Notes under the pieces: model-generated
Told to the model about the DNA's origin: nothing
The model's database searches: none
What the model saw: the letters and a program-made list of their open reading frames with translations, nothing else
Part shown: positions 32,798 to 42,167 of the stretch, piece by piece
Layout of the letters: every line of letters starts with the position of its first letter
Position numbering within the stretch: position 1 is the first letter of the stretch
Assembly (NCBI GenBank): GCA_035498015.1
Contig: DATKAO010000085.1
Coordinates: forward strand, 1-57,862
Length of the DNA stretch: 57,862 nucleotides
Direction of reading: 5' to 3'
Origin: Myxococcota bacterium
GTDB taxonomy: Bacteria > Myxococcota_A > UBA9160 > SZUA-336
Position numbers and translations under genes: made by a program

Positions 32798-34342
32798 GTG
32801 AAGAACAACATCGGCTTGTTTCTGGCGAAGCGCGCCTTGCTGAATCCGAGCCTCGAGGCCTTCATCGATACTCACTCCGGGCGCCGCTTTTCCTTCGCCG
32901 ACCTGAATGCCCGCGCCAACCGCACCGCAAGCTTCCTTGCGGGTGAGCTGGGCGTGCGGCCCGGCGAACGGGTGGCCCTGCTCTTGATGAACGGCCCCGA
33001 ATTCATGGAGAGCTTCTTCGCGATCGCGAAGCTCGGAGCGATCTGCGTCCCCCTCAACTGGCGCCTCGTCGCAGACGAGCTCCAGTTCATCCTCAAAGAC
33101 GCCGGCGCACGGACCCTGATCTACGGTGGTGAGTTCGCGCAGGTCGTGGCGGAGCTCGAGAAGCGGCGCTCCACCGACGTGCGGCACTGGGTGCACGTGG
33201 GCAGTGACTCGACCCGCGCGCCCGGCGCGCTGGACTACGACGCGCTGCAGCGCGCCGGCTCGGCCGAGGAGCCGCCGATGGGCGCGCAGGACGACGACGT
33301 GCTCTACATCATGTACACCTCGGGCACGACCGGGCTGCCCAAGGGCGCGGTGCACACTCACTCGACCGCCATGTGGGGCGTGCTCACGATCGCGGCCACG
33401 GCCGAGATGCGCTTCAAGGATCGCTATCTCGTGTCGCTGCCGCTCTTCCACGTCGGCGCGCTGACCCCGATCACCGGCAACGTGTACCGCGGCGTGACCA
33501 GCATCGTGATGCGGGCCTTCGACCCGACGAAAGTCTGGGAGCTGATCCAGTCCGAACGGGTCACGGTGGCGCTCAAGGTCCCGGCGATGCTGAACTTCAT
33601 GCTGCAGACCTACGACCCGAAGAAGTACGACCTGTCGAGCCTGCGCTGGATCATGAGCGGCGCCGCGCCCGTGCCGGTCACTCTGATCGAGGCGTACGCC
33701 AAGCTCGGGATCGAGATCCACCAAGTCTACGGACTCACCGAGAGCTGCGGCCCCGCATGTCTGATCGGCCCGGACGATGCCCTGGCCAAGGCCGGCTCGA
33801 CCGGCAAGGCCTTCTTCCACACCGACGTGCGCGTGGTCGACGACTCACTGCGCGACGTGGCGCCCGGCCAGCAGGGCGAGGTGATCATCCGCGGCGCGCA
33901 CGTGATGAAGGAGTACTGGAACCGCCCCGACGCCACGGCCGAGACGATCAAGAACGGCTGGCTCCACTCGGGCGACGTCGCCACGGTCGACAAGGAAGGC
34001 TTCGTCTACATCCAGGACCGGCTCAAGGACATGGTGATCTCGGGCGGCGAGAACGTGTACCCCGCCGAGGTCGAGAACGCGATCCTGTCGCACCCCAAGG
34101 TCGGCGAGGTCGCGGTGATCGGGCAGCCGAGCGCGAAGTGGGGCGAGTCGTGCTTCGCCGTGGTCGTGAAGAAGGACCCTTCTCTCACCGGCCAGGAGAT
34201 CCTCGATTGGTGCAACGGCAAGCTCGCCCGCTACAAGCAGCCGAAAGCCGTGGGCTTCATCGACGTAATTCCTCGAAATCCCTCGGGAAAGGTGCTGAAG
34301 CGCCTGCTCCGCGAGCAATTTCCCGGACCCGCGCCGGAATAG
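32798..34342 (+). CDS. Long-chain fatty acid CoA ligase-type enzyme
   Basis: 514-residue acyl-CoA ligase: YTSGTTGLPKGAVHTHST near residue 170, the VYGLTESCGP motif near residue 310, the YIQDRLKDMVISGGENVYP hinge near residue 405 and the lysine of NPSGKVLKR near residue 495. The GTG at 32798 was chosen because GAGGGGAG lies seven bases before it; upstream sequence does not look like this family. It faces away from the cytochrome-like genes and is followed by a YejM-like gene 27 bases on. Fatty or steroid-type acid activation; specificity not readable. Confidence 0.93.
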   Translation: MKNNIGLFLAKRALLNPSLEAFIDTHSGRRFSFADLNARANRTASFLAGELGVRPGERVALLLMNGPEFMESFFAIAKLGAICVPLNWRLVADELQFILKDAGARTLIYGGEFAQVVAELEKRRSTDVRHWVHVGSDSTRAPGALDYDALQRAGSAEEPPMGAQDDDVLYIMYTSGTTGLPKGAVHTHSTAMWGVLTIAATAEMRFKDRYLVSLPLFHVGALTPITGNVYRGVTSIVMRAFDPTKVWELIQSERVTVALKVPAMLNFMLQTYDPKKYDLSSLRWIMSGAAPVPVTLIEAYAKLGIEIHQVYGLTESCGPACLIGPDDALAKAGSTGKAFFHTDVRVVDDSLRDVAPGQQGEVIIRGAHVMKEYWNRPDATAETIKNGWLHSGDVATVDKEGFVYIQDRLKDMVISGGENVYPAEVENAILSHPKVGEVAVIGQPSAKWGESCFAVVVKKDPSLTGQEILDWCNGKLARYKQPKAVGFIDVIPRNPSGKVLKRLLREQFPGPAPE

Positions 34343-34369
34343 CCCGACGGCTCACGCGCTGAGCCCCTC

Positions 34370-36310
34370 ATGAGATCGGCCTCACCCGGGTCGGACCGCC
34401 CTTGTGTTGGCGCAGGACTTGCCGATCGTGCGGCCGTGGCAATCCCGGGACGGCGGACCAGCTTCGCCAACTACCTGCTCCTCTCCTACACCGGCATGGC
34501 CGTGCACGCGGCCGTGTTCGCGCGCGGCCACGTGGGCGACGCCCTGTCCCTGGGCTTCGCGCTGGCGGTGTCTGCGACCTACGCGGCCCTCTATCTGCTG
34601 CCGCTGGTGCTGGTGTGCGGGCTCGGCGCGCTGGTCCCCCCGCGGGCCCGGCTGCTGCGGGGCGCGGCGGTGGCGCTGGCCGTGGTGGTCGGGGGGCTCT
34701 TGCACGCGCTGGTGATGGGTGACCGCGTGCTGTTCCAGCTCTACGGCTTCCACCTGAACGGCTTCGTCTGGAACCTGGTCACGACCCGCGGCGGCATCGA
34801 GTCACTCGACGGCGGTCCGGAGACGTTCCTCTCGCTGGCCGCGCTCGGCGTGGGCTTCATCGCGCTGCAGGCCGGGCTGTGGTGGCTCGCTTCGCGCGAG
34901 CGCACGGGCGCGCGGCTCGCGCCCCTGCGCGGCTGGCGCGCGTGCGCCGCGGCGGCGGGCATGTTCCTCGCGGCCACGGTGGCGGAGCGCGCGACCTACG
35001 CGTACTCGTACGCGGTCCACGAGAACGCCGTGCTCGACGTGGCCAACGCCTTCCCGCTCTACCTGCCCACGCGCGCGCGCACGCTGACCCGGGCCATGGG
35101 CATCGAGTCGCCGACCGAGGCGGTGTCACTGGAGGCCTCGCGCGCGGTGCTGGACTACCCGCTGCACCCGATCGCGCGCGTGCCGCACCGGCCCTACAAC
35201 ATCGTGTGGCTCGTGGCCGAGTCACTCCGCGCCGACGCGCTCGACCCCGAAGTCATGCCCGCGACCAGCGCCTTCGCGGCGCGCTCGCTGGACTTCCGCC
35301 AGCACTACAGCGGCGGCAACAACACGCGCATGGGCATGTTCTCGATGTTCTACGGGCTGTACGGCGGCTACTGGTTCGCGTTCCAGGAGCAGGAGCGCAG
35401 CCCGGTGCTGATGGACACGCTGCAGCACGACGGGTACCAGATCGAGGCCCGCACCAGCGCGAAGTTCACCTATCCCGAGTTCGACGAGACCATCTTCGCG
35501 CGCGTGCCGCGCGAGAAGCTGCACGAGGGCGACGGCCGCCCCGGCTGGATGAACGACCGCGACAACGTAGCCGGTCTGATCGACTTCATGGCTCACCGCG
35601 AGGCGCAGAAGCCGTTCTTCGCCTTCATGTTCTTCGAGTCGCCGCACGCGCGCTACGAGTTTCCGCCCGAGTCGGTGATCCGCACGCCGTATCTCGACCG
35701 CATGAACTACGCCACCATGGACGTTCACCGCGACATGGGTCTGATCAAGAACCGCTACCTGAACGCGGTGCACCATCTGGACTCGCAGCTCGCGCGCGTC
35801 TTCGAGTATCTCGAGGCGAACCAGCTGCTCGACTCCACGATCGTGATCGTGACCGGCGACCACGGTGAGGAGTTCATGGAGAAGGGCCGCTGGGGCCACG
35901 CCTCCGGCTTCACCGAGGAGCAGACGCGCGTGCCGCTGCTGCTCTGGGTGCCGGGCGAGGCGCCGCGCCGGATCGAGCGCATGACGAGTCACCTCGACCT
36001 GCCGGCCACCGTGCTGGCGCTCCTGGGCGTGACGAACCCGCCCTCGGACTACTCGTTCGGCTTCGACCTGCTGCACGGGCCCGAGCGCCACTCCACGGTG
36101 GTGAGCGGCTGGGACGAGCTGGCCTACGTCGACGCCGAGCACAAGATGGTCCTGCCGCTGGGACGCTTCGACTTGCGCCGCAAGCGCCGCGTGACCGCGC
36201 GCGACGATTCCGCGCTGTCACCCGCCGCCGAGGAGCTGGCGACCTCGGACCGCACGCGCGTGCTCGGGCTGATGCGTGAGCTGGCGCGCTTTGGCGGACC
36301 TCGCGGCTGA
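34370..36310 (+). CDS. YejM/PbgA-like inner-membrane protein with sulfatase-fold domain
   Basis: 646 residues: about five membrane helices in the first 230 residues (for example SLGFALAVSATYAALYLLPL), then a periplasmic alkaline-phosphatase/sulfatase-type domain. That domain has IVWLVAESLRAD near residue 285, HYSGGNNTRMGMFSMFYGL near residue 318 and VTGDHGEEFMEKGRWGHASG near residue 495. This layout is that of YejM, which links phospholipid and lipopolysaccharide balance in Gram-negative bacteria and is not a working sulfatase. Whether the metal site here is active is unclear. The start codon is uncertain, since the ATG at 34370 has a weak ribosome binding site. It may be cotranscribed with the ligase upstream and the phosphoesterase downstream. 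Confidence 0.87.
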   Translation: MRSASPGSDRPCVGAGLADRAAVAIPGRRTSFANYLLLSYTGMAVHAAVFARGHVGDALSLGFALAVSATYAALYLLPLVLVCGLGALVPPRARLLRGAAVALAVVVGGLLHALVMGDRVLFQLYGFHLNGFVWNLVTTRGGIESLDGGPETFLSLAALGVGFIALQAGLWWLASRERTGARLAPLRGWRACAAAAGMFLAATVAERATYAYSYAVHENAVLDVANAFPLYLPTRARTLTRAMGIESPTEAVSLEASRAVLDYPLHPIARVPHRPYNIVWLVAESLRADALDPEVMPATSAFAARSLDFRQHYSGGNNTRMGMFSMFYGLYGGYWFAFQEQERSPVLMDTLQHDGYQIEARTSAKFTYPEFDETIFARVPREKLHEGDGRPGWMNDRDNVAGLIDFMAHREAQKPFFAFMFFESPHARYEFPPESVIRTPYLDRMNYATMDVHRDMGLIKNRYLNAVHHLDSQLARVFEYLEANQLLDSTIVIVTGDHGEEFMEKGRWGHASGFTEEQTRVPLLLWVPGEAPRRIERMTSHLDLPATVLALLGVTNPPSDYSFGFDLLHGPERHSTVVSGWDELAYVDAEHKMVLPLGRFDLRRKRRVTARDDSALSPAAEELATSDRTRVLGLMRELARFGGPRG

Positions 36311-36331
36311 CCTGATAGAATCGCGCGCACC

Positions 36332-37558
36332 ATGGCCGCCGAAGTGCGCGACGCAGAGCTCCTGGCCGTCACGGCGGACTCACTCTCGCTCACCTTCAGC
36401 GTGAACGACGGCACGCGCGCCGTGGCCGAGCCCGCGCGCGTGGTGGTGGACGGCGAGGTGCGCAACGTCTCGGCCGAGCCGGGCACGCGCCACGTGCGCG
36501 TCGACCGGCTGGCGCCGGACACCGAGCACACGATCGAGATCCAGGTCGCCGGCGGCGCGCCCCTGACTCCCACGAAGTACTTCTCCGGACGCGCGCGCAC
36601 GCTGCCGGCGCCGCGCGGCAAGCGCGTGGCGCGCTTCGCCACCTTGAACGACCTGCACTTCGGCGAGCCGCGCTTCGGCGGCACGCTCCTGGCCAACGGC
36701 GACTACGGCGAGCCCGCGGCGGGCTATCCGGCGGTGCGCGAGACCGACGGCGACGTGCCCTACTGGCAAGTCATGAACGAGGATGCGGTCGCCGACATCA
36801 ACTCACTCGGCGCCGACGCGGTGGTGATCAAGGGCGACATCGCGGACATGGGGCGCGCGCACCAGTTCGAGTTCGCGCGGCGCACGTTCTCGCGCTTCGC
36901 GCCGCCCTGGCACGCCTTCCTCGGCAATCACGATCACTACGCGCGGACGCAGTTCGGCGAAGAGGTCGACGGCTACGCGCTGCTCGGCCAGCCGCCGGCG
37001 CCGCGCGCGCTCGAGCTCGGCGGCTGGCGGCTGCTCCTGCTCGACACGGTCGAGCCGGGCGACCACCACGGAGTGTTTCCCGACGCGCGGCTGGCCTGGC
37101 TCGCCGACCAGCTCGCCGAGACACGCGAGCACGCGCAGCCGACCCTGCTCCTGACTCACCACCAGCCGGTGCCGCCCGAGCACGCCCACAGCTACCCGAA
37201 CACGATCGGCATCCTGCCCGAGCACTCGCTGCGCATCTTCGACCTGCTCGGCAAGAACCCGCAGGTGCAGGGCGTGTTGATCGGGCACACCCACCGCAAC
37301 CGAGTGCGCCGCTACGCGGCGTCGGGCGCGATCCCGTTCATCGAAGTGCACTGCGTCAAGGATTATCCGGGCGGATTCGCCGTCTATGACTTGTATGACG
37401 ACGGCACGTTCCGCCAGGAGGTGCGGCGCACCTCGAGCCCGCGCGCGCTCGCACATTCCACTCGCTGCCGCGATTTCTTCAACGGCGGCTACCGCGACTT
37501 CGCGCTCGGCACGCTGCCCGAGCGCGCCTTCGTCGCGGGAGGTCAGCGCGCGCGCTGA
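36332..37558 (+). CDS. Calcineurin-like metallophosphoesterase with N-terminal Fn3-like domain
   Basis: 408 residues. About 1-95 form a fibronectin-III-like beta domain (RVDRLAPDTEHTIEIQV). The catalytic domain follows with the five metal-binding motifs LNDLHFG, KGDIADMG, LGNHDH, LLTHHQP and IGHTHRN (near residues 108, 170, 197, 273, 315). This is the layout of purple-acid-phosphatase-like and related hydrolases. No signal peptide is evident, so it may be cytoplasmic. Starts 21 bases after the YejM-like stop. Substrate (phosphomonoester, diester or lipid phosphate) unknown. Confidence 0.9.
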   Translation: MAAEVRDAELLAVTADSLSLTFSVNDGTRAVAEPARVVVDGEVRNVSAEPGTRHVRVDRLAPDTEHTIEIQVAGGAPLTPTKYFSGRARTLPAPRGKRVARFATLNDLHFGEPRFGGTLLANGDYGEPAAGYPAVRETDGDVPYWQVMNEDAVADINSLGADAVVIKGDIADMGRAHQFEFARRTFSRFAPPWHAFLGNHDHYARTQFGEEVDGYALLGQPPAPRALELGGWRLLLLDTVEPGDHHGVFPDARLAWLADQLAETREHAQPTLLLTHHQPVPPEHAHSYPNTIGILPEHSLRIFDLLGKNPQVQGVLIGHTHRNRVRRYAASGAIPFIEVHCVKDYPGGFAVYDLYDDGTFRQEVRRTSSPRALAHSTRCRDFFNGGYRDFALGTLPERAFVAGGQRAR

Positions 37559-37574
37559 TGATCGGCGCCCGGCT

Positions 37575-37612
37575 GGTCGCGGCCGTGGCTTCCTGACTGA
37601 GCGGCCGCGGCC
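37575..37612. terminator. GC-rich hairpin between convergent genes
   Basis: Arms GGTCGCGGCCG and CGGCCGCGGCC can pair over 11 bases (one G-T pair) around a 16-base loop, in the 72-base gap between the phosphoesterase gene and the DUF3501 gene that face each other. No T-run follows on either strand, so it may be a weak or factor-dependent terminator. Confidence 0.45.
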
Positions 37613-37630
37613 TCGTGCGCTCGATGACGC

Positions 37631-38212
37631 TCACTCGCTCGACAGGTCGCCGATCAGTGACTCGCGCGATTCGCCGGTGAGCGCGGTCGACTCGCGGTAG
37701 TTCGGGTGGTCGACGCGCAGCGCGACCTCGACCTTCCGGTCGCAGAACCTGCACGCCAGCGTTGGCCCGAGCGGAAAGCGCACGTACTGCACGGCCGAGA
37801 TGCGGTCGCTCTCGAACTGCTTGCGGTCGAAGCTGGCGCGCACGCGCTCGCCGCCGACCTCGAGAGAGACGTGCTCGTCGATGCCGATCAGGCGGTCGAG
37901 CTCGGCGCGGATCTGCTTCATCTCCGGGATCTCGATCATGAGCGTGGCCGAGAGCTCGTTCGCGCCGGGCACGAGCTCGTTGTAGACCGCCAGCTCGTCC
38001 TCGATCTTCTCCTCTTTCACCGTGCGCTCCGCGCGCAACATCTCCTGGATCTGGAACAGCACGGTGTCGCGGTTCTCGAAGATGAAGGTGAGCCGGTCGC
38101 CGACCGAAATCCGGCGCGGGCGCTTGCGCGCGATCGTGCGCGCCAGAAACTCGGGCCGGATGCGCTCGTAGGCGGTGAGATCGAGCAGCTGGTCGCGTTG
38201 CACGCCTTTCAC
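37631..38212 (-). CDS. DUF3501 family protein
   Basis: 193 residues from a GTG that overlaps the stop of the iron-sulphur protein gene by four bases and has GGAGG six bases upstream. Features of DUF3501: RPRRISVGDRLTFIFENRDTV near residue 33, FQIQEMLRAER near residue 52, VYNELVPGANELSATLMIEI near residue 77, and a terminal CRFC pair near residue 160. The function is not established. The fixed association with rubrerythrin, a cysteine-rich iron-sulphur protein and a Fur-like regulator suggests a part in iron-sulphur or peroxide-stress metabolism. Confidence 0.9.
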   Translation of the reverse strand: MKGVQRDQLLDLTAYERIRPEFLARTIARKRPRRISVGDRLTFIFENRDTVLFQIQEMLRAERTVKEEKIEDELAVYNELVPGANELSATLMIEIPEMKQIRAELDRLIGIDEHVSLEVGGERVRASFDRKQFESDRISAVQYVRFPLGPTLACRFCDRKVEVALRVDHPNYRESTALTGESRESLIGDLSSE

Positions 38213-39468
38213 GACGTTCCTCCGAACCCGTAGGCCTCGGCGAGCAACACCACGGGGTGTACGGCCTCGCGCCCGGTGCGCTCCAGGATGCGCAGCGCGG
38301 CCAGCGGGCAGTCGGTCGCCACGCGCTCCGGCTCGGCCGACTGGATCTCCAGGACCATGCGCCCCGCGATCTTCTGACTCTGATCCCACCAGCGCGCCTT
38401 CATGCCCCAGGTGCCGTCGACACCCGAGCAGGCGTCGACCAGGCGCACGTCGTCGGAGACGAGCCCCAGGAGCTGCAGCGAGCGGAAGCCGATGCTCTGC
38501 GCCTTCAAGTGACAGGGCAAGTGGTAGGCGATGCGGCCCAGCTTCTTGGCGAAGTCGCGCGGGAGTTTCTTCGCGGCCGCGAGCTTGAACACGAACTCGC
38601 CCAGGTCGAGCGTGGCCGCGGCGACCGCGCGCGCGTCGTCCGTGCCCAGGAGCTCGGGATACTCGTTCTTGAGCTGGTACGAGCAGGTCGGCCCCGGCAC
38701 CACGATCGGCACGCCTTCGCGCACGCGCGGCGCCAGCGCCGCGACCACCTTCGCGGCGTTCTTGCGCGCCGCCTCGAGGTCGCCGCCGTGCAGGAAGGGC
38801 GCGCCGCAGCAGGCCTCGTAGCCGTTCTCGACCGCTACGCCCGCGTGCTCGAGCACCGCCAGCGCGGCGCGCGCGGTGTGCGCCTCGCTGTACTCGACGA
38901 AGCAGGTGGCGAACAGGATCGCGCGCCCGTTCTCACCCGACACCGTCTGGTGTCGGTCGAGCTCCTTCGAGAAAGGCCGCTTCTCGTAGCTGGGCATGAT
39001 CCAGCGCCGGTCGATGCCGGTGCCCTTCTCCATGAGCAGCCGCACCGCGCGGTTCTTGAACGCCGCATTGGTGAGCCCCGAGGTGAGACACGAGGTCTTG
39101 CCCATCCGGTCCTGCTGCGCGCCGATGCGCTCGGGCAGCGGGATGCCTTCCTCGCGCGCCTGCACGAGCTTGGCGCGGCTCATCAGCTTGGGGAAGTCGA
39201 TCGCCCACTCGTGCGGCGGGTGGTACGGGCAGTGGTTGTAGCAGAGCTTGCACTGGTAGCAGAGGTCGACGACCTCGCGCATTTCCCCTGCGGTGAGCTG
39301 CGCCGCCTCCAGCTCGTGCCGGTCGATCGCGTCGAAGAGCGACGGAAACGACGGGCAGAGCGGGAGGCAGCGCCGGCAGTCGTGGCACTTTTCGAACACG
39401 CGCACCAGCTCGCGATCGAGTGACTCGCGCTCGAGATACTCGGCGTCGTGCAGGCTCGCGTTCTTCAA
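38209..39468 (-). CDS. GlpC/HdrD-like iron-sulphur protein with CCG domains
   Basis: 419 residues. N-terminal double cluster site [12 protein letters not shown] near residue 23 and [12 protein letters not shown] near residue 64, for two 4Fe-4S centres. Two CCG-type domains follow, with [12 protein letters not shown] near residue 213 and a late [13 protein letters not shown] segment near residue 345. Such proteins pass electrons between flavoproteins, quinones or thiols. The TTG at 39468 follows a weak GGTGG and leaves 25 bases after the rubrerythrin gene; no ATG fits. It probably forms a redox chain with rubrerythrin and DUF3501 to reduce peroxide. Confidence 0.9.
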   Translation of the reverse strand: MKNASLHDAEYLERESLDRELVRVFEKCHDCRRCLPLCPSFPSLFDAIDRHELEAAQLTAGEMREVVDLCYQCKLCYNHCPYHPPHEWAIDFPKLMSRAKLVQAREEGIPLPERIGAQQDRMGKTSCLTSGLTNAAFKNRAVRLLMEKGTGIDRRWIMPSYEKRPFSKELDRHQTVSGENGRAILFATCFVEYSEAHTARAALAVLEHAGVAVENGYEACCGAPFLHGGDLEAARKNAAKVVAALAPRVREGVPIVVPGPTCSYQLKNEYPELLGTDDARAVAAATLDLGEFVFKLAAAKKLPRDFAKKLGRIAYHLPCHLKAQSIGFRSLQLLGLVSDDVRLVDACSGVDGTWGMKARWWDQSQKIAGRMVLEIQSAEPERVATDCPLAALRILERTGREAVHPVVLLAEAYGFGGTS

Positions 39469-39493
39469 GCTGGAACCACCGTTTCCGCGCAGC

Positions 39494-39919
<426 letters not shown>

Positions 39920-39944
39920 TCGACCCTCCAGACCCCCGAGGGTC

Positions 39945-40358
39945 TCAGGTTGCGGCCGCCGGAGAGTCGTGCGACTCGCACGCCTCGCAGAGGCCGAAGA
40001 AATCGATCTTGATGCGCGTGGGCCGGCGCCCGCGCGCGCGCACCAGCTTGCGCCCGAGTGACTGCGGCACCTGCACGTGCAGGTCGTCGATCGCGCCGCA
40101 GCGCTCGCAGATGAAGTGGTGGTGCGGCTTGGGGTTGCCGTCGTAGCGCGCGCCGCCCGCCGCGGGCACCTCTTCCACCACGCCCTCCGAGACCAGCACC
40201 TCGAGGTTGCGGTACACGGTGCCGAGTGACAGGTTCGGCACGCGCCGCAGGAGCGCCGCGTGCGTCTGGGCCGCCGTGGGGTGCTCCTCGCTCTGGCGCA
40301 GGAACTCGAGGATCAGCGCGCGCTGGCGCGAGCGGTTGCGGCGGGCGGGGGGCTTCAC
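39945..40358 (-). CDS. Fur-family regulator, PerR-like
   Basis: 137 residues. Winged helix with [19 protein letters not shown] and TVYRNLEVL (residues 28-55), metal-binding [15 protein letters not shown] near residue 80, and a second zinc pair CEAC near the C-terminus. Gene order with rubrerythrin points to a PerR-type peroxide sensor rather than an iron-uptake Fur. GTG start at 40358, without a strong ribosome binding site. A 21-base perfect palindrome 41 bases upstream is the probable operator, suggesting autoregulation and control of the divergent SelW-like gene. Confidence 0.9.
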   Translation of the reverse strand: MKPPARRNRSRQRALILEFLRQSEEHPTAAQTHAALLRRVPNLSLGTVYRNLEVLVSEGVVEEVPAAGGARYDGNPKPHHHFICERCGAIDDLHVQVPQSLGRKLVRARGRRPTRIKIDFFGLCEACESHDSPAAAT

Positions 40359-40398
40359 GGCCGCGGAGCATAGGCCGGCCCTCCGCGCAGGTCAATAG

Positions 40399-40419
40399 AA
40401 TCAGGAATTCTTCCTGATT
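40399..40419. promoter_or_regulatory. Perfect palindromic operator upstream of the Fur/PerR-like gene
   Basis: Arms AATCAGGAA and TTCCTGATT with TTC between them, perfectly symmetric, in the 84-base gap between the PerR-like gene and the SelW-like gene. It is AT-rich in a GC-rich neighbourhood. It differs from the textbook PerR box but has a similar length. Probable binding site of the PerR-like protein. Confidence 0.68.
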
Positions 40420-40442
40420 TTGCCCCGGGCTATGCTTGCGTC

Positions 40443-40721
40443 ATGGCGCGTGCGCGGATCGAGATCGAGTACTGCCGGCGCTGCCGCTGGCTCACGCGCG
40501 CCGCCTGGCTGGCGCAGGAGCTCCTGGGCACGTTCGAGGCCGAGCTCGCCGAGGTCGCGCTCGTGCCCAACGACGCGGGCGGCGTGTTCGAGGTGCGGCT
40601 CGCGGGCGAGACACTCTTCTCGCGCCAGGCCATGGGCCGCTTCCCGGAAGCCGCCGAGCTGAAGCGCCTGGTGCGCGATCGCGTGGCGCCGGAGCGCGAC
40701 CTCGGCCACGTCGACGGCTAG
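40443..40721 (+). CDS. SelT/SelW/SelH (Rdx) family protein, cysteine form
   Basis: 92 residues of thioredoxin-like fold. The redox motif is YCRRC near residue 10, the position of Cys-x-x-Sec in selenoprotein W, with cysteine in place of selenocysteine. The C-terminal half has SRQAMGRFPEAAELKRLVRDRV, typical of the Rdx family. Small thiol-redox protein of the cytoplasm. It is transcribed away from the PerR-like operon across the palindrome and may share its control. Confidence 0.88.
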   Translation: MARARIEIEYCRRCRWLTRAAWLAQELLGTFEAELAEVALVPNDAGGVFEVRLAGETLFSRQAMGRFPEAAELKRLVRDRVAPERDLGHVDG

Positions 40722-40999
40722 ATCCGTTCGAGCCGGATCGCGTCTTCGGGGCACGCTGCCACGCACAGCCCGCAGCCGTGACAGTCACTCGCGCGCACCG
40801 CGAAGGCCTGGCGATGGCCGTGCGCCCAGGACTTGACGCGGCCCGGGAACGACAGCGCGCGGCGCTCGTCGGCCGAGAGCGTGCGGATCTCGAACACCGA
40901 GTACGGGCACACGCGCAGGCAGTCCGCCTTCGCCTCGCAGCGGTTGCGGTCGATCACCGGCGCCACGACGCCCGGAGGGTGCTTGCAAGGCTCCGCCAT
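40718..40999 (-). CDS. Ferredoxin-type protein with two iron-sulphur sites
   Basis: 93 residues. The C-terminal cluster motif CHGCGLCVAACPEDAI (near residue 73) is a standard 4Fe-4S site. The N-terminal motif CEAKADCLRVCP has only three regularly placed cysteines, so a 3Fe-4S or unusual 4Fe-4S cluster is expected there, as in seven-iron-type ferredoxins. Acts as an electron carrier. The 3' end overlaps the SelW-like gene by four bases in convergent orientation. Possible donor to a nearby oxidoreductase. Confidence 0.9.
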   Translation of the reverse strand: MAEPCKHPPGVVAPVIDRNRCEAKADCLRVCPYSVFEIRTLSADERRALSFPGRVKSWAHGHRQAFAVRASDCHGCGLCVAACPEDAIRLERI

Positions 41000-41019
41000 G
41001 TCCCGGGTATCATGACGGA

Positions 41020-41868
41020 ATGAGTCGCACGTTTCGCGTCGGGGTCCGGGACATCGAGACCGAGGTCGAAGAAGCGGGCGCCGGGCCGCGAGCCTTCCTG
41101 CTGGTGCACGGCTTCACCGGCTCGCGCGACGATTTCCGCGAGCAGATGGCGCCGCTCGGCGCGCTCGGGCGCACGCTCGCGCTCGACCAGCGCGGCCACG
41201 GCGGCAGCAGCAACACGGGCAAGGCCGAAGCGTATGCGTTGGGCAATCTCGTGGAGGACTTGTGTGGCGCCTTCGACGCGCTGGGCCTGGCGCAGGCCGA
41301 CCTGCTCGGTCACTCGCTGGGCGGCGTGGTCGCGCTGCACTTCGCGCTGAAATACCCCGCGCGCGTCGCCTCACTCGTGCTCATGGACACCTCGCCGGTG
41401 CCGATCAAGATGCGCTTCTCCGAGAGCGCGCGGGCCGGGATCGCGGCTTTCGCGCGCGAGCACGGCATGGGCGCGCTCGCCAAGCGCATGCGCGAGATGG
41501 CGGCGGCGAACCCCGCGCTGCCGCCTTCGCAGCGCCGCTGTGAGGAGCGCATGGGCTCGGACGTCTACTGGCAGCGCATCGAGCGCAAGCTCGAGGCGAT
41601 GGATCCCGTGGCCTGGGACACGATCTCGAGCCAGTTCCCGCAGTTTCCCTCCGTGGCCGAGCGCCTGGGCGAGATCCGTTGTCGGACCACGGTGCTCGTG
41701 GGCGCCGAAGACCTGCCGTTTCTGGGTCCCGCCGACCAGCTCGAGCGCGGCATCCCGGGCGCTCGGCGAGTCACAATTCCGGCTGCAGCGCACAGCCCGC
41801 AGCTCGAGAACCCGGCGGCCTGGCTCGAAGCCATCCGAGCCCATCTGGCGTGGGCGCGCGCTGGGTGA
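41020..41868 (+). CDS. Alpha/beta hydrolase
   Basis: 282 residues. Oxyanion region LLVHGFTGSRDDF near residue 27, nucleophile elbow GHSLGG (Ser about residue 94), acidic residue in GAEDLPF near residue 229 and catalytic His in AAHSPQLENP near residue 256. Complete catalytic triad and typical length. Substrate not readable; such enzymes hydrolyse esters, lactones or carbon-carbon bonds in degradation pathways. It diverges from the ferredoxin gene with a short gap. Confidence 0.92.
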   Translation: MSRTFRVGVRDIETEVEEAGAGPRAFLLVHGFTGSRDDFREQMAPLGALGRTLALDQRGHGGSSNTGKAEAYALGNLVEDLCGAFDALGLAQADLLGHSLGGVVALHFALKYPARVASLVLMDTSPVPIKMRFSESARAGIAAFAREHGMGALAKRMREMAAANPALPPSQRRCEERMGSDVYWQRIERKLEAMDPVAWDTISSQFPQFPSVAERLGEIRCRTTVLVGAEDLPFLGPADQLERGIPGARRVTIPAAAHSPQLENPAAWLEAIRAHLAWARAG

Positions 41869-42073
41869 CTGACGAACGATCGTGCACGCATGCCGAGGCT
41901 TGCGGCAGCGCGCCGGCCCCGGCTGAGACGCGGTGCGTCAGGAGCGCTTCTCGCGCTGGCACGGAGCCTGCAAAACCACCGACCGGCAGCAGCAATGACC
42001 GGTGACGGGGCCGCACTGCCGGACTCCCTCCCGTAAGGTGGCTCAGCCGGTCACGAGTCTTCCCGACACGAGC

Positions 42074-42103
42074 GCCCCCCGGATCCGTACGGGTCCGGGG
42101 GGC
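42074..42103. other. Strong GC hairpin in the gap before the ferritin-like gene
   Basis: Arms GCCCCCCGGATCCG and CGGGTCCGGGGGGC pair over 14 positions (one G-T) with a two-base loop, or over fewer with a larger loop. It lies in the 299-base gene-free stretch 41869-42167. No T-run follows. The upstream part of that stretch (about 41995-42055) also holds nested arms TGACCGG/CCGGTCA and ACGGG/CCCGT. I recognise no known RNA family. Confidence 0.5.
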
Positions 42104-42167
42104 CACTGCGTCTAGTCGACGTCGCCGGCCTTCGCCTCGCCCCTGGCGTCTCCGGTAGACTGCGTTC

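Noticed and set aside
32651-33820. Open upstream extension of the second cytochrome-like gene on the minus strand
   Set aside because: It runs antisense through the CoA ligase gene, lacks domain similarity, and the signal peptide at 32650 marks the real start.
41990-42060. Possible cobalamin, c-di-GMP or SAM riboswitch before the ferritin-like gene
   Set aside because: None of the conserved loops of these families could be matched by eye on either strand; only generic stems remain.
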